Counted from the first letter of the stretch, positions 1 to 8,371 are shown. The stretch is 64,000 bases of DNA from Streptomyces dangxiongensis (GCF_003675325.1 NZ_CP033073.1:4402001-4466000), one strand, 5' to 3'. Numbers and translations are program-made. Notes: generated from the letters alone by a model not told the origin.

Positions 1-805
1 CGATGCCGCCGACCGTGCGGGCGACGGCGTCCGCGGGGGCGTCGCTCTTGACGACGAGCTGGGTGACGACGAGTCCGAGGGCCGCCGGGACCATCATCCA
101 GGTGACGTACCCGAGGATGGTGGAGATGCCGGTGCGCAGCTCGGAGTGGACGAGCGTGAACCGGGACGCCTCCTCGGCGAGCTGGGCGGCGTAGGCCTCG
201 CGGCCGACCCGGGTCGCGGTGAAGGCACCACCGCCGGCGACGACGAAGCTGCCGGACATGACCCGGTCGCCGGGGCGCTTGACGACCGGCTCGGCCTCGC
301 CGGTGAGCAGCGACTCGTCGATCTCCAGACCGTCCGCCTCCGCGCACACCCCGTCGACCACGACCCGGTCACCGGGGCCGATCTCGACGAGGTCGTCCAG
401 GACGATCGCGTCGGTGCCGACCTCGACGGCGGACCCGTCCCGCCGTACCGTCGGCCGGGCCTCCCCGATCACCGCGAGCGAGTCCAGGGTCTGCTTCGCC
501 CGCCATTCCTGCACGATGCCGATACCGGTGTTGGCGATGATCACGAAGCCGAAGAGGCTGTCCTGGACCGGTGCGACGCACAGCATGACCAGCCAGAGGA
601 CGCCGATGATCGCGTTGAACCGGGTGAGGACGTTCGCCCGGACGATCTCCCGGAGCGACCGACTGCCGCGCACCGGCACGTCGTTGACCTGTCCCCGGGC
701 GACGCGTTCCGCGACCTCGGCCCCGGTCAGCCCGCCCGGCCGGTGCGCGGGCGGGGTCGCGGGGTGGACGGGGTCGAGTTCCGCACCCGCGCCTATGGGG
801 GTCAT
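1..805 (-). CDS. Cation-transporting P-type ATPase, N-terminal part (runs off window)
   Basis: Integral membrane pump of the HAD/P-type ATPase superfamily. The visible 268 residues hold the N-terminal cytoplasmic region, the first membrane hairpin (about residues 63-100) and the actuator domain with the dephosphorylation motif DESLLTGE at 163-170. A further membrane segment begins near 230. The phosphorylated Asp, nucleotide domain and C-terminal helices lie beyond the window start, so the ion cannot be decided. ATG at 805 is used because the preceding sequence no longer looks coding. It lies 59 bp downstream of the DUF2530 gene on the same strand. Confidence 0.9.
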   Translation of the reverse strand, partial: MTPIGAGAELDPVHPATPPAHRPGGLTGAEVAERVARGQVNDVPVRGSRSLREIVRANVLTRFNAIIGVLWLVMLCVAPVQDSLFGFVIIANTGIGIVQEWRAKQTLDSLAVIGEARPTVRRDGSAVEVGTDAIVLDDLVEIGPGDRVVVDGVCAEADGLEIDESLLTGEAEPVVKRPGDRVMSGSFVVAGGGAFTATRVGREAYAAQLAEEASRFTLVHSELRTGISTILGYVTWMMVPAALGLVVTQLVVKSDAPADAVARTVGGI

Positions 806-864
806 GTTCTCGACGGTACGTGCGGTTCCGCCCCGTCGCCCGCCGGATCGGGCCGGCCGGGCGG

Positions 865-1131
865 CTACTCGGCGGGCGCGGGCCGCGGCGCGGCGGCCCG
901 CTTGAGCGCGGCGTCCCGCCTGCGCACGTACCAGACGCCGATCAGGCCCAGACCGCCGCCCGCCAGACACGTCCACAGCCACCACAGGTGCCCGTGGTCC
1001 TGGAACCAGCCGTAGAAGGGCAACTGGACGAGGAAGAGCACGAACCACACGATCGTGACGCCGGTGATGGTGGCGACCACGGGGCCCTCCAGGGGCTCCG
1101 GCGCTTCGTGCTGAGGGGTCCACTTGGCCAT
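865..1131 (-). CDS. DUF2530 small membrane protein
   Basis: 88-residue actinobacterial protein of unknown function. Residues about 18-37 and 48-67 form two hydrophobic helices separated by a Trp/His-rich loop, followed by a basic tail (RRRDAALKR) that should stay in the cytoplasm. Sequence and length fit the DUF2530 family as I remember it. It is the first gene of a minus-strand pair with the P-type ATPase and diverges from the NCS2 permease. No enzymatic motif is visible. Confidence 0.85.
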   Translation of the reverse strand: MAKWTPQHEAPEPLEGPVVATITGVTIVWFVLFLVQLPFYGWFQDHGHLWWLWTCLAGGGLGLIGVWYVRRRDAALKRAAAPRPAPAE

Positions 1132-1232
1132 GGGGACAGCTTACGAGGCGGCGCGGACGCGGCGGGCGGCGCGCACGACATCGGTGCCAGGCACGTTCTA
1201 CGCGCGGAGATAGCGATCTTCTCTCTCATACC

Positions 1233-1277
1233 TTCATACTGAAACCGTTTGTCTCTGACCACTTCCGCTCGTATGAA
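1233..1277. promoter_or_regulatory. Inverted repeat in the DUF2530/permease divergent region
   Basis: TTCATAC (1233-1239) and GTATGAA (1271-1277) are perfect inverted arms separated by 31 bases, in the least GC-rich part of this intergenic region. This could be an operator or the closing stem of an RNA leader. I do not see the conserved core of a purine riboswitch inside it. Confidence 0.25.
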
Positions 1278-1322
1278 ACTCCAACGGGGCTCGGGGGAAC
1301 CCCGCTGGTGATGAGGTTGCGC

Positions 1323-2774
1323 ATGTCCACCTCGGCACCTGCCAAGGTCCCCACCCCCGAGAAGCCGGGCGGTGCGTCCGGCTTCGGTCCCCTCGACCGC
1401 TACTTCCGGATCTCCGAGCGCGGCAGCTCCGTCGCCCGTGAGGTCCGCGGTGGTTTCGCCACCTTCTTCGCGATGGCGTACATCATCGTGCTGAACCCGA
1501 TCATCCTCGGCAGCGCGAAGGACATGTACGGGCACCACCTGGACAACGGCCAGTTGGTGACCGCCACCGCGCTGACGGCCGCGTTCAGCACGCTGCTGAT
1601 GGGCGTCATCGGCAACGTGCCGATCGCGCTCGCCGCCGGCCTCGGCGTGAACTCCGTCGTCGCGCTCCAGCTCGCGCCCCGGATGTCCTGGCCGGACGCC
1701 ATGGGCATGGTCGTCCTGGCCGGCTTCGTGGTCATGCTGCTGGTCGCCACCGGCCTGCGCGAGCGGGTCATGAACGCCGTGCCGTTCGGCCTGCGCAAGG
1801 CGATCGCGATCGGCATCGGCCTGTTCATCATGCTGATCGGCCTGGTCGACTCCGGGTTCGTCACCCGGATGCCGGACGCGGCCCAGACCACCGTCCCGCT
1901 CCAGCTCGGCACCGGCGGTCACCTCACCGGCTGGCCGGTGCTGATCTTCATCCTGGGCGCCCTGCTCACCTTCGCGCTCATCGTCCGCAAGGTGCCGGGC
2001 GCCATCCTGATCTCGATCGTCGGCATGACCGTCCTCGCGGTCGTCATCAACGCGGTCGCCACGATCCCGTCCTGGGGCCTGACCGTCCCGAAGTGGCCCG
2101 GCAACCCGGTCTCCACGCCCGACTTCGGCCTGGTCGGCCAGGTCAGCCTGTTCGGCGGGTTCTCCAAGGTCGGCGTGCTGACCGGCATCCTCTTCGTCTT
2201 CACGGTCCTGCTGTCGTGCTTCTTCGACGCGATGGGCACGATCATGGGCATCAGCGACGAGGCCAAGCTGACCGACGCCCAGGGCTACATGCCCGGCATC
2301 AACAAGGTCCTCTTCGTGGACGGCCTCGCGGTCGCCGCGGGCGGTGCCAGCTCCTCCTCGGCCACCACGGCCTTCGTGGAGTCCACGGCCGGCGTCGGCG
2401 AGGGCGCCCGCACGGGCCTGGCGAACGTCGTCACCGGCGGCCTGTTCGCCGTTGCGCTGTTCCTCACCCCGATCGCCACGATGGTCCCGTCCCAGGCGGC
2501 CACCCCCGCGCTGGTCGCGGTCGGCTTCCTGATCCTGTCGAACTCGATCAAGGAGATCGACTGGGCCGACTACACGATCGCGATCCCGGCGTTCGTGACC
2601 ATGCTGATGATGCCGTTCACGTACTCGATCACGAACGGCATCGGCATGGGCTTCATCACCTTCACGGTGCTGCGGCTGGCCGCCGGGCGGGCCCGGGAGA
2701 TCCCGGTGGCGATGTACGCCGTCTCGGCCGTCTTCGCGTTCTACTACCTGATGCCGGCCCTCGGCCTGACGTGA
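1323..2774 (+). CDS. NCS2-family nucleobase permease (AzgA/GhxP-like)
   Basis: Twelve-to-fourteen-helix membrane transporter, 483 residues from ATG 1323. GTG 1308 and ATG 1311 are in frame but less likely. Recognisable family blocks are the GGFATFFAMAYIIVLNP segment near the N-terminus, the FFDAMGTIMGISDEA stretch in the middle and the SSSSATTAFVESTAGVGEGARTG block that lines the substrate site in NCS2 proteins. These place it in the AzgA-type branch, which imports adenine, guanine or hypoxanthine by proton symport. Exact substrate is inferred only. It is transcribed alone, divergent from DUF2530. Confidence 0.92.
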   Translation: MSTSAPAKVPTPEKPGGASGFGPLDRYFRISERGSSVAREVRGGFATFFAMAYIIVLNPIILGSAKDMYGHHLDNGQLVTATALTAAFSTLLMGVIGNVPIALAAGLGVNSVVALQLAPRMSWPDAMGMVVLAGFVVMLLVATGLRERVMNAVPFGLRKAIAIGIGLFIMLIGLVDSGFVTRMPDAAQTTVPLQLGTGGHLTGWPVLIFILGALLTFALIVRKVPGAILISIVGMTVLAVVINAVATIPSWGLTVPKWPGNPVSTPDFGLVGQVSLFGGFSKVGVLTGILFVFTVLLSCFFDAMGTIMGISDEAKLTDAQGYMPGINKVLFVDGLAVAAGGASSSSATTAFVESTAGVGEGARTGLANVVTGGLFAVALFLTPIATMVPSQAATPALVAVGFLILSNSIKEIDWADYTIAIPAFVTMLMMPFTYSITNGIGMGFITFTVLRLAAGRAREIPVAMYAVSAVFAFYYLMPALGLT

Positions 2775-2799
2775 GCCCCGACCACCCGCCCCACCCGTC

Positions 2800-2982
2800 T
2801 CACGTGACCCCGTAGAACCTCTCCGTCTCCTCGACGGCGGCCCGGAACCGCTCGTCGAAGTCACCGCGAATGAGCGTCCGGACGACATAGTCCTGGACGC
2901 TCATTCCTCTTTTCGCCGCGTGGTGCCGGAGCCGCTCGAGCAGCTCCCTGTCCATCCGCAGGCTGAGCACACTGGTCCCCAT
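2800..2982 (-). CDS. Ribbon-helix-helix (CopG/Arc-type) DNA-binding protein
   Basis: 60-residue protein. The first residues (TSVLSLRMD) form the expected beta strand, followed by two helices (ELLERLRHHAAKRG and SVQDYVVRTLIRGDF) typical of MetJ/Arc-fold repressors. An in-frame GTG at 3000 would add six residues, but the fold begins directly after ATG 2982, so that start is chosen. No toxin gene sits beside it, so an antitoxin role is not supported. It lies between the permease and the divergent MarR gene. Confidence 0.8.
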   Translation of the reverse strand: MGTSVLSLRMDRELLERLRHHAAKRGMSVQDYVVRTLIRGDFDERFRAAVEETERFYGVT

Positions 2983-3103
2983 GCGTACGAGGGTCGCCAC
3001 AGGCGGCCCGCCGGTGCGCCGTTTTCCGCGACCGGCTCACTCGTACGGGTGATGCGTGGGCGCAGTGGCGGGCGTCACGGGCGCCACGGCCGTTCCCGGT
3101 GGT

Positions 3104-3133
3104 CTTTAGCGAGAGTAATGAGTTACGCTAAAG
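3104..3133. promoter_or_regulatory. MarR operator overlapping a leaderless promoter
   Basis: CTTTAGCG (3104-3111) and CGCTAAAG (3126-3133) form a perfect inverted repeat with a 14-bp spacer, three bases before the marR ATG at 3137. A -10-like TACGCT (3124-3129) overlaps the right arm and would start transcription at or next to the ATG. No Shine-Dalgarno is present, so the mRNA is probably leaderless and autorepressed. Confidence 0.6.
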
Positions 3134-3136
3134 AAC

Positions 3137-3574
3137 ATGCCGGATCTTACCCATGGCGACGACGCTGCCGCCGTGAACGCCCTCCGCTCCGCCGTCATGC
3201 GGCTGTCCCGTCGGCTCAAGCACCAACGGGTCGACGAGTCGCTGAGCCCCACCGAGATGTCGGTGCTCGGCACCCTCGCCCGCTGCGGCTCGGCCACCCC
3301 GGGCGAGCTGGCCCGCAAGGAGCACGTCCAGCCGCCGTCGATGACCCGCATCGTCGCGCTGCTGGAGGCCAAGGGCCTGGTCCGGCTGGAGCCGCACCCC
3401 GAGGACCGGCGGCAGAAGGTCGTCACCCAGACCGAGCAGGCCGAGGCCATGCTCGAGGAGAGCCGCCGCAAGCGCAACGCGTTCCTGGCAGGCCTGGTCG
3501 AGGGACTCGCCGAGGACGAGTGGGTCGCCCTGCGCACCGCCGCCCCCGTGCTGGAGAAGCTCGCACATCTGTAA
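3137..3574 (+). CDS. MarR-family transcriptional regulator
   Basis: 145-residue winged-helix repressor. The MarR fold is clear: an N-terminal dimerisation helix, LSPTEMSVLGTLARCGSATPGELARKEHVQPPSMTRIVALLEAKGLV as the helix-turn-helix, and the wing HPEDRRQKVV with the conserved D-x-R motif near residue 90. It precedes an MFS exporter by 27 bp with the same orientation, so it most likely senses a substrate of that exporter and represses both genes through the palindrome over its own start. The ligand is unknown. Confidence 0.93.
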   Translation: MPDLTHGDDAAAVNALRSAVMRLSRRLKHQRVDESLSPTEMSVLGTLARCGSATPGELARKEHVQPPSMTRIVALLEAKGLVRLEPHPEDRRQKVVTQTEQAEAMLEESRRKRNAFLAGLVEGLAEDEWVALRTAAPVLEKLAHL

Positions 3575-3601
3575 GCAAGCCGACGGAGGAGGCGAACGCT
3601 T

Positions 3602-4948
3602 TTGAGTACGGGATCGGGAACACCTTCCGCCCCCGCACCGACCGCCACTACTACCCCAGCTCCCCGCACGACCTCGATGTTCAGCTCCCTGAAGATCCGG
3701 AACTACCGCCTCTTCTTCCTGGGCCAGGTCGTCTCCAACACGGGCACCTGGATGCAGCGCATCGCCCAGGACTGGCTGGTCCTCGGGCTCACCGGCTCCT
3801 CCGCGGCCGTCGGCATCACGACCGCCCTGCAGTTCCTGCCGATGCTGCTGTTCGGCCTCTACGGCGGCGTCCTCGTGGACCGCCTGCCCAAGCGGCCGAC
3901 CCTGCTGGGCACCCAGTCCGCCATGGCCGTCACCGGTCTGGTCCTGGCCGCGCTGACCCTCTCCGGCCATGTCCAGGTGTGGCACGTCTACGTCGCCGCG
4001 TTCGCCGTCGGCCTCGCCACCGTGCTCGACAACCCGGCCCGCCAGTCCTTCGTCTCCGAGATGGTCGGCCCCGACCAGCTCCAGAACGCGGTCAGCCTGA
4101 ACTCCGCGAACTTCCAGTCCGCCCGGCTCGTCGGGCCCGCCGTCGCCGGCCTGATGATCACCGGCGTGGGTACCGGCTGGGCGTTCCTCGCCAACGGCCT
4201 GTCCTTCGCCGCGCCCCTCGCCGGCCTGCTGCTGATGCGGGCCCGCGAGCTGCACGTGGTCGAGCGCGCGCCGCGCGGCAAGGGCCAGTTGCGGGAGGGC
4301 CTGGACTACGTCGCCAAGCGGCCGGAGCTGATCTGGCCGATCGTGCTGGTCGGCTTCATCGGCACGTTCGGCTTCAACTTCCCGGTGTGGCTGTCGGCCT
4401 ACGCGGACGACGTCTTCCACGCCGGCGCGGGCGCCTACAGCCTCTTCAACACCCTGATGGCCGTCGGCTCCCTCGTCGGCGCCCTGCTGGCCGCCCGGCG
4501 CGGCACGGCCCGGCTGCGCGTCCTGATCGCCGCCGCGCTGGCCTTCGGCACGCTGGAGACGGTGGCCTCGGTCGCGCCCCAGTACTGGCTGTTCGCGCTG
4601 CTCATGGTCCCCATCGGCATCTGCGGCCTGACGGTGAACGTCACCGCGAACACGGCGGTCCAGATGGCCACCGACCCGGCCATGCGCGGCCGGGTGATGG
4701 CCCTGTTCATGATGGTCTTCATGGGCGGTACGCCGCTCGGCGCGCCGGTCGTCGGCTGGATCACCGACACCTACGGCGCCCGGATCGGCTTCGCGGCCGG
4801 CGGTGTGGTGTCGGCCGTCGCGGCCGGTGCCGTCGGACTGGTCCTGGCCCGCGTCGGCGGCCTGCGCCTGTCCGTGGGCTGGCACCACGGCCACCCCCGG
4901 GTCCGCTTCGTCCCGCGCGAGCCGGAACGGCTGGCCACGGCGGCGTGA
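3602..4948 (+). CDS. MFS exporter (DHA3/EntS-like)
   Basis: 448-residue major facilitator protein with twelve membrane helices, of the MFS_3 type that includes enterobactin and macrolide exporters. The start is TTG 3602, chosen because a strong GGAGGAGG lies 9 bases upstream and no better start exists. The N-terminal 25 residues are Thr/Pro-rich, then SSLKIRNYRLFFLGQVVSNTG begins the first helix. The conserved loop GGVLVDRLPKRPTLL lies between helices 2 and 3. It is co-transcribed with the MarR gene, which implies inducible drug or metabolite efflux. Confidence 0.92.
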   Translation: MSTGSGTPSAPAPTATTTPAPRTTSMFSSLKIRNYRLFFLGQVVSNTGTWMQRIAQDWLVLGLTGSSAAVGITTALQFLPMLLFGLYGGVLVDRLPKRPTLLGTQSAMAVTGLVLAALTLSGHVQVWHVYVAAFAVGLATVLDNPARQSFVSEMVGPDQLQNAVSLNSANFQSARLVGPAVAGLMITGVGTGWAFLANGLSFAAPLAGLLLMRARELHVVERAPRGKGQLREGLDYVAKRPELIWPIVLVGFIGTFGFNFPVWLSAYADDVFHAGAGAYSLFNTLMAVGSLVGALLAARRGTARLRVLIAAALAFGTLETVASVAPQYWLFALLMVPIGICGLTVNVTANTAVQMATDPAMRGRVMALFMMVFMGGTPLGAPVVGWITDTYGARIGFAAGGVVSAVAAGAVGLVLARVGGLRLSVGWHHGHPRVRFVPREPERLATAA

Positions 4949-5007
4949 GCGGCCCGGGGCAGCCCCAGTGGTCCCGGGGTCCCCGGGAACCCGCAGGAGC
5001 CGGGGGC

Positions 5008-5523
5008 CTACAGGACCCTCCGGGCCAGCACCTGCCCCGGCCACGCGTCCTCGCCGTAGGTGAAGGGCTCGGTCCGGATGAAGCCGTTGCGCTCGTAGTA
5101 GGCGACCAGCTTGCCGTCGTCGCCCGCGTAGCAGTCCACCCGCAGCAGCGAGACCCCCTCCCGCCGGGTCACCTGGGCCGCGTGGGCGAGGAGGGCGGCC
5201 CCGGCGCCCCGCCCCTTGAACCGGCGGTCGGAGGCGAACAGGCTGATGTACCGCTCGGGTTCGTCGGCGGGCTCCAGGTAAGGGCTCGGGGCGTCGGTGA
5301 GGGTGAGGGTGGCGGCCGGGACGCCGTCCACCTCGGCCACGTACGGCCGGCCCAGGGTGGCGTACCGCTCGACCATGGCCACGGCCCGGGGATTCCCCGA
5401 CCAGGGCTCGGTGCCCCACTGCCGGGTACGGCCCTGTGAGACCAGCCACTCCACGGAGCTGTCCAGCATGCCCAGGATCAGGGGAACGTCGTCGGGGCCG
5501 CCTTCGCGGATCGTGATCGGCAT
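5008..5523 (-). CDS. GNAT-family N-acetyltransferase
   Basis: 171-residue acyl-CoA-dependent acetyltransferase. Motif A, FKGRGAGAALLAHA (about residues 103-116), gives the R/Q-x-x-G-x-G/A pyrophosphate loop that holds acetyl-CoA. The C-terminal LVAYYERNGFIRTEPF is the usual motif B region. The acceptor is unknown. It is a single gene convergent with the MFS exporter and divergent from thpR, with only 38 bp between the starts at 5523 and 5562. Confidence 0.88.
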   Translation of the reverse strand: MPITIREGGPDDVPLILGMLDSSVEWLVSQGRTRQWGTEPWSGNPRAVAMVERYATLGRPYVAEVDGVPAATLTLTDAPSPYLEPADEPERYISLFASDRRFKGRGAGAALLAHAAQVTRREGVSLLRVDCYAGDDGKLVAYYERNGFIRTEPFTYGEDAWPGQVLARRVL

Positions 5524-5561
5524 CGGATCATTCTGCCCCCGGCGTTTGGGATGGTGAAGAC

Positions 5562-6134
5562 ATGAGACTCTTCGCCGCCGTACTGCCCCCGGAGGACGTC
5601 ACCGACGAACTCGCCGCCGAGGCCGCCCGGTTGGGTGAGCTGCCGGGCGCCGGCCGGCTGCGCTGGACCGGCCGTCCCGGCTGGCACCTCACCCTCGCCT
5701 TCTACGGCGAGGTCACCGACGACCTCGTACCCGCCCTGTCGGACCGCCTGGCCCGCGCCGCCCACCGTACGGCGCCGTTCGCCCTGCGCCTCGCGGGCGG
5801 CGGCCGGTTCGGGCAGGGCCGTGCGCTGTGGGCGGGCGTCCGGGGAGACGTGGAGGCCCTGGGGCTGCTGGCCGGCCGGGCCGAGGCGGCGGCACGGAAG
5901 GCCGGGGTGCCGATGGGGGAGCACCGGCGCTACAAAGCCCATCTCACGCTGGCCCGCAGCCGGGAGGCGGTGGACGTGCAGCCGTTCGTCACCGCGCTGG
6001 CGGAGTTCACCGGCACCCCCTGGACGGTCGCGGACCTCGCCCTCGTGCGCAGCAGCCTGCCGAGGTCCGGGGTGCCCGGCGAGCAGCCCCGGTACGAGGC
6101 GGTCGCCCGCTGGGCCCTCGGCGCGGGCAGTTAG
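5562..6134 (+). CDS. thpR: RNA 2',3'-cyclic phosphodiesterase (LigT/2H family)
   Basis: 190-residue 2H phosphoesterase that opens 2',3'-cyclic phosphates on RNA. The two catalytic tetrapeptides are His42-Leu-Thr44 (HLTLAFYGE) and His127-Leu-Thr129 (HLTLARS), at the spacing expected for the bilobal LigT fold. Length is normal for the bacterial family. ATG 5562 begins the first beta strand (MRLFAAVLPPEDV). A 28-codon ORF follows after 10 bp and is probably co-translated. Confidence 0.92.
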   Translation: MRLFAAVLPPEDVTDELAAEAARLGELPGAGRLRWTGRPGWHLTLAFYGEVTDDLVPALSDRLARAAHRTAPFALRLAGGGRFGQGRALWAGVRGDVEALGLLAGRAEAAARKAGVPMGEHRRYKAHLTLARSREAVDVQPFVTALAEFTGTPWTVADLALVRSSLPRSGVPGEQPRYEAVARWALGAGS

Positions 6135-6144
6135 GCTCGACGGC

Positions 6145-6231
6145 GTGGACCCGAAGACGCGGAACCGGATCATGGCCGGTGTGCTGGTGCTGATGTTCGT
6201 GGTGGTCGCCTTGGCGGCGGCCGTGAAGTAG
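6145..6231 (+). CDS. 28-residue single-helix membrane peptide
   Basis: GTG at 6145 begins only 10 bases after the thpR stop. The product has a charged head (DPKTRNR) followed by about 18 hydrophobic residues and a Lys C-terminus, which is a short type of inner-membrane peptide. I believe similar peptides occur at this place in other streptomycetes, but cannot test that here. No function can be assigned. The continuity of the reading frame and the abrupt hydrophobic composition support real coding. Confidence 0.55.
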   Translation: MDPKTRNRIMAGVLVLMFVVVALAAAVK

Positions 6232-6314
6232 CGACCCCTGCGACCGCCGGTGGCCGTCGGCGGGGTGACGGCTGCCGGCCGTCCCAGGCCCCGCAGCCAC
6301 CGCTCCCCCCGCCC

Positions 6315-6416
6315 CCGCGGAGCACCGTCGTACGCCGCCCCGCCTGCGGAGCGCCGCCGGTCCTTGCCCCGCCTGCGGAGCGCCGCCGCCGGTCTCCGCC
6401 CCCCTGCGGAGCGCCG
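6315..6416. repeat. Four imperfect copies of a CCGCCTGCGGAGCGCCG unit
   Basis: Copies lie at 6315-6326 (partial), 6340-6356, 6369-6385 and 6401-6416, about 25-32 bp apart, in the convergent gap between the thpR pair and the aldo/keto reductase. Each unit contains short self-complementary segments (GCGGAG / CTCCGC types). The block may act as a diffuse terminator. No gene is seen in 6232-6486. Confidence 0.6.
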
Positions 6417-6486
6417 GCGTACCTCGCGGGCCCCGCGGAGGGGGCGGTGCCGGCCGGCCCTGTGGGGCGGCCGGGGCCGGCCGTTG

Positions 6487-7482
6487 TCACCAGGCGAAGG
6501 CCTCCGGGGACGGGCCCGGGCCCGGGAAGATCTCGTCCAGGCCGGAGAGCACGTCCTCGCTCAGCTCCAGCTCCACCGCCCTGAGCGCCGAATCGAGCTG
6601 CTCGGCCGTGCGCGGGCCGACGATCGGGCCGGTGACGCCGGGGCGGGTCAGCAGCCAGGCCAGGGCGACCTCGCCGGGCTCCAGGCCGTGCTTGTCCAGC
6701 AGGTCCTCGTACGCCTGGATCCGCGCGCGGGCGGCCGGTTCGCCGAGGGTGTCCGAGGCCCGGCCCGAGCCGCGGCGCCCGCCCTGGACCTCCTTCTTGA
6801 GGACCCCGCCCAGCAGGCCGCCGTGCAGCGGCGACCACGGGATGACGCCGAGACCGTAGTCCTGCGCGGCCGGGATGACCTCCATCTCGGCCCGGCGCTC
6901 GTACAGGTTGTACAGGCACTGCTCGCTGACCAGACCGAGGGTGCCGCCGCGGCGGGCGGCCGTCTCGTTGGCCTGGGCGATCTTGTAACCGGGGAAGTTG
7001 GAGGAGCCGGCGTAGAGGATCTTGCCCTGCTGGACGAGGACGTCGATCGCCTGCCAGATCTCCTCGAACGGGGTGTTCCGGTCGATGTGGTGGAACTGGT
7101 ACAGGTCGATGTGATCCGTCCGGAGCCGCTTAAGGCTGGCGTCCACCGCGCGCCGGATGTTCAGCGCGGAGAGCTTGTCCTGGTTGGGCCACACGGACGC
7201 GCCGTCCAGCTCCATGTTGCCGTACACCTTGGTGGCGATGACGACCTTGTCGCGCCGTTCACCGCCCTTGGCGAACCAGTTCCCGATGATGGACTCGGTC
7301 CGGCCCTTGTTCTCGCCCCACCCGTAGACGTTCGCGGTGTCGAAGAAGTTGATGCCCGCGTCCAGCGCCGCGTCCATGATCGCGTGGCTGTCCGCTTCGT
7401 CCGTCTGCGGGCCGAAGTTCATCGTCCCGAGGACGAGTCGGCTGACCTTGAGTCCCGTGCGTCCGAGCTGTGTGTACTTCAT
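6487..7482 (-). CDS. Aldo/keto reductase
   Basis: 331-residue NADPH-dependent TIM-barrel oxidoreductase. The catalytic tetrad is readable: Asp48 and Tyr53 in FFDTANVYG, Lys85 in VIATKVYG, and His133/134 in LYQFHHID. The C-terminal GPIVGPRTAEQLDSAL stretch binds the cofactor. It has the layout of the AKR branch that reduces aldehydes during electrophile or oxidative stress. There is no Shine-Dalgarno, and the ATG lies 8 bases after a -10 element, so the mRNA is probably leaderless. A MerR-type operator sits inside the promoter. Confidence 0.93.
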   Translation of the reverse strand: MKYTQLGRTGLKVSRLVLGTMNFGPQTDEADSHAIMDAALDAGINFFDTANVYGWGENKGRTESIIGNWFAKGGERRDKVVIATKVYGNMELDGASVWPNQDKLSALNIRRAVDASLKRLRTDHIDLYQFHHIDRNTPFEEIWQAIDVLVQQGKILYAGSSNFPGYKIAQANETAARRGGTLGLVSEQCLYNLYERRAEMEVIPAAQDYGLGVIPWSPLHGGLLGGVLKKEVQGGRRGSGRASDTLGEPAARARIQAYEDLLDKHGLEPGEVALAWLLTRPGVTGPIVGPRTAEQLDSALRAVELELSEDVLSGLDEIFPGPGPSPEAFAW

Positions 7483-7489
7483 GGTTCAC

Positions 7490-7520
7490 CAGCCAACGAC
7501 CTGGAGTGCGCTCCAGGCAA
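7490..7520 (-). promoter_or_regulatory. MerR-type long-spacer promoter of the aldo/keto reductase
   Basis: The palindrome CCTGGAG-TGCG-CTCCAGG (7500-7517) lies between TTGCCT (minus strand, 7520-7515) and TTGGCT (7496-7491), giving an 18-19 bp spacer. Placing a palindrome in an over-long spacer is the signature of MerR-family activator sites. The initiating ATG is 8 bases beyond the -10. No merR gene is present in the window, so the regulator is encoded elsewhere. Confidence 0.6.
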
Positions 7521-7548
7521 GGCCCCCGGCCGTCCACGGCCGCGCGGT

Positions 7549-8271
7549 TCAACCGTGCGCAGGGTGACCGGGAACGCCGGAACCCGGCCGGTCCGTTCCG
7601 GCCGCGTACGGCCGTCCGACCCCCCACGCCTCCCACATCGCCCCCGCGAACGCCCCCGCGATCCGGTGCTCGCCGTGCGCGTTGGGATGCGTGCCGTCGT
7701 ACGTGTCGGTGTCGATGTCGTACGCCTCCGGTGGCGAGGCGGACAGCAGGGGCGAGCGGGGCTCGTCCAGGTCGGCCACGGCCTTGGCGAGCAGGACATT
7801 GAACCGGTCCACCTGCTCGGCGAAGGACGGGTCGGCCGCGGCCCTGATGTTCGGGATCACCGGCAGCAGCACCATGCGGATGCGCGGGTCGGCCTCGCGG
7901 GCCGCGGCGACGAAGGCCCGTACGTTGTCCGCGGTCTGCTCGGCGTTGGTGTAGAAACCGAGGTCGATCAAGCCGAGGGAGACGAGGAGGACATCGGGGC
8001 GGTGGGCCCGTACGGCGTCGCCGATCAGCGGCACCATGTGCAGCCAGCCCTCGCCCCAGCCCGCCAGGTGCGCGCACGGGAAGGCGGGCTCGGCGTAGGC
8101 GAGGGACGTCGGGGCGTCGTCCTGTTTGTCGTACAGCGTCTCGCGCGGGCCGACGAAGGTGAACGGGCCGCCGTGCGACGTGCACAGGTGCCGCCACAGC
8201 CGGTAACGCCACGTGTGGTCGCCCGCGCTCCCGATCGTCATGGAGTCGCCCACGGGCATGAACCTAAGCAT
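7549..8271 (-). CDS. SGNH/GDSL-type esterase
   Basis: 240-residue hydrolase of the SGNH fold. Block I is MPVGDSMTIG with nucleophile Ser10, and block V is TYDGTHPNAHGE with the Asp-x-x-His pair near the C-terminus. LLPVIPN fits the block III/IV area. An upstream in-frame ATG at 8490 exists, but the reading frame there runs into the divergent gene and loses coding character, so ATG 8271 (MLRFMPVGDS) is chosen. No signal peptide is visible. It lies 66 bp upstream of the aldo/keto reductase on the same strand. Confidence 0.88.
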   Translation of the reverse strand: MLRFMPVGDSMTIGSAGDHTWRYRLWRHLCTSHGGPFTFVGPRETLYDKQDDAPTSLAYAEPAFPCAHLAGWGEGWLHMVPLIGDAVRAHRPDVLLVSLGLIDLGFYTNAEQTADNVRAFVAAAREADPRIRMVLLPVIPNIRAAADPSFAEQVDRFNVLLAKAVADLDEPRSPLLSASPPEAYDIDTDTYDGTHPNAHGEHRIAGAFAGAMWEAWGVGRPYAAGTDRPGSGVPGHPAHG

Positions 8272-8371
8272 CCGGTCATGATGGACGATCGCGGGAGCCG
8301 GTGGGATCCACGGTGCGTGTGAGGCGGAGCACGTCCCCCGAACACCCGCCGGTGATGGCAGGCTTGGGGGC

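Noticed and set aside
1190..1322. Purine riboswitch before the nucleobase permease
   Set aside because: The conserved core junction sequences are absent. Only a 7-bp inverted repeat is present.
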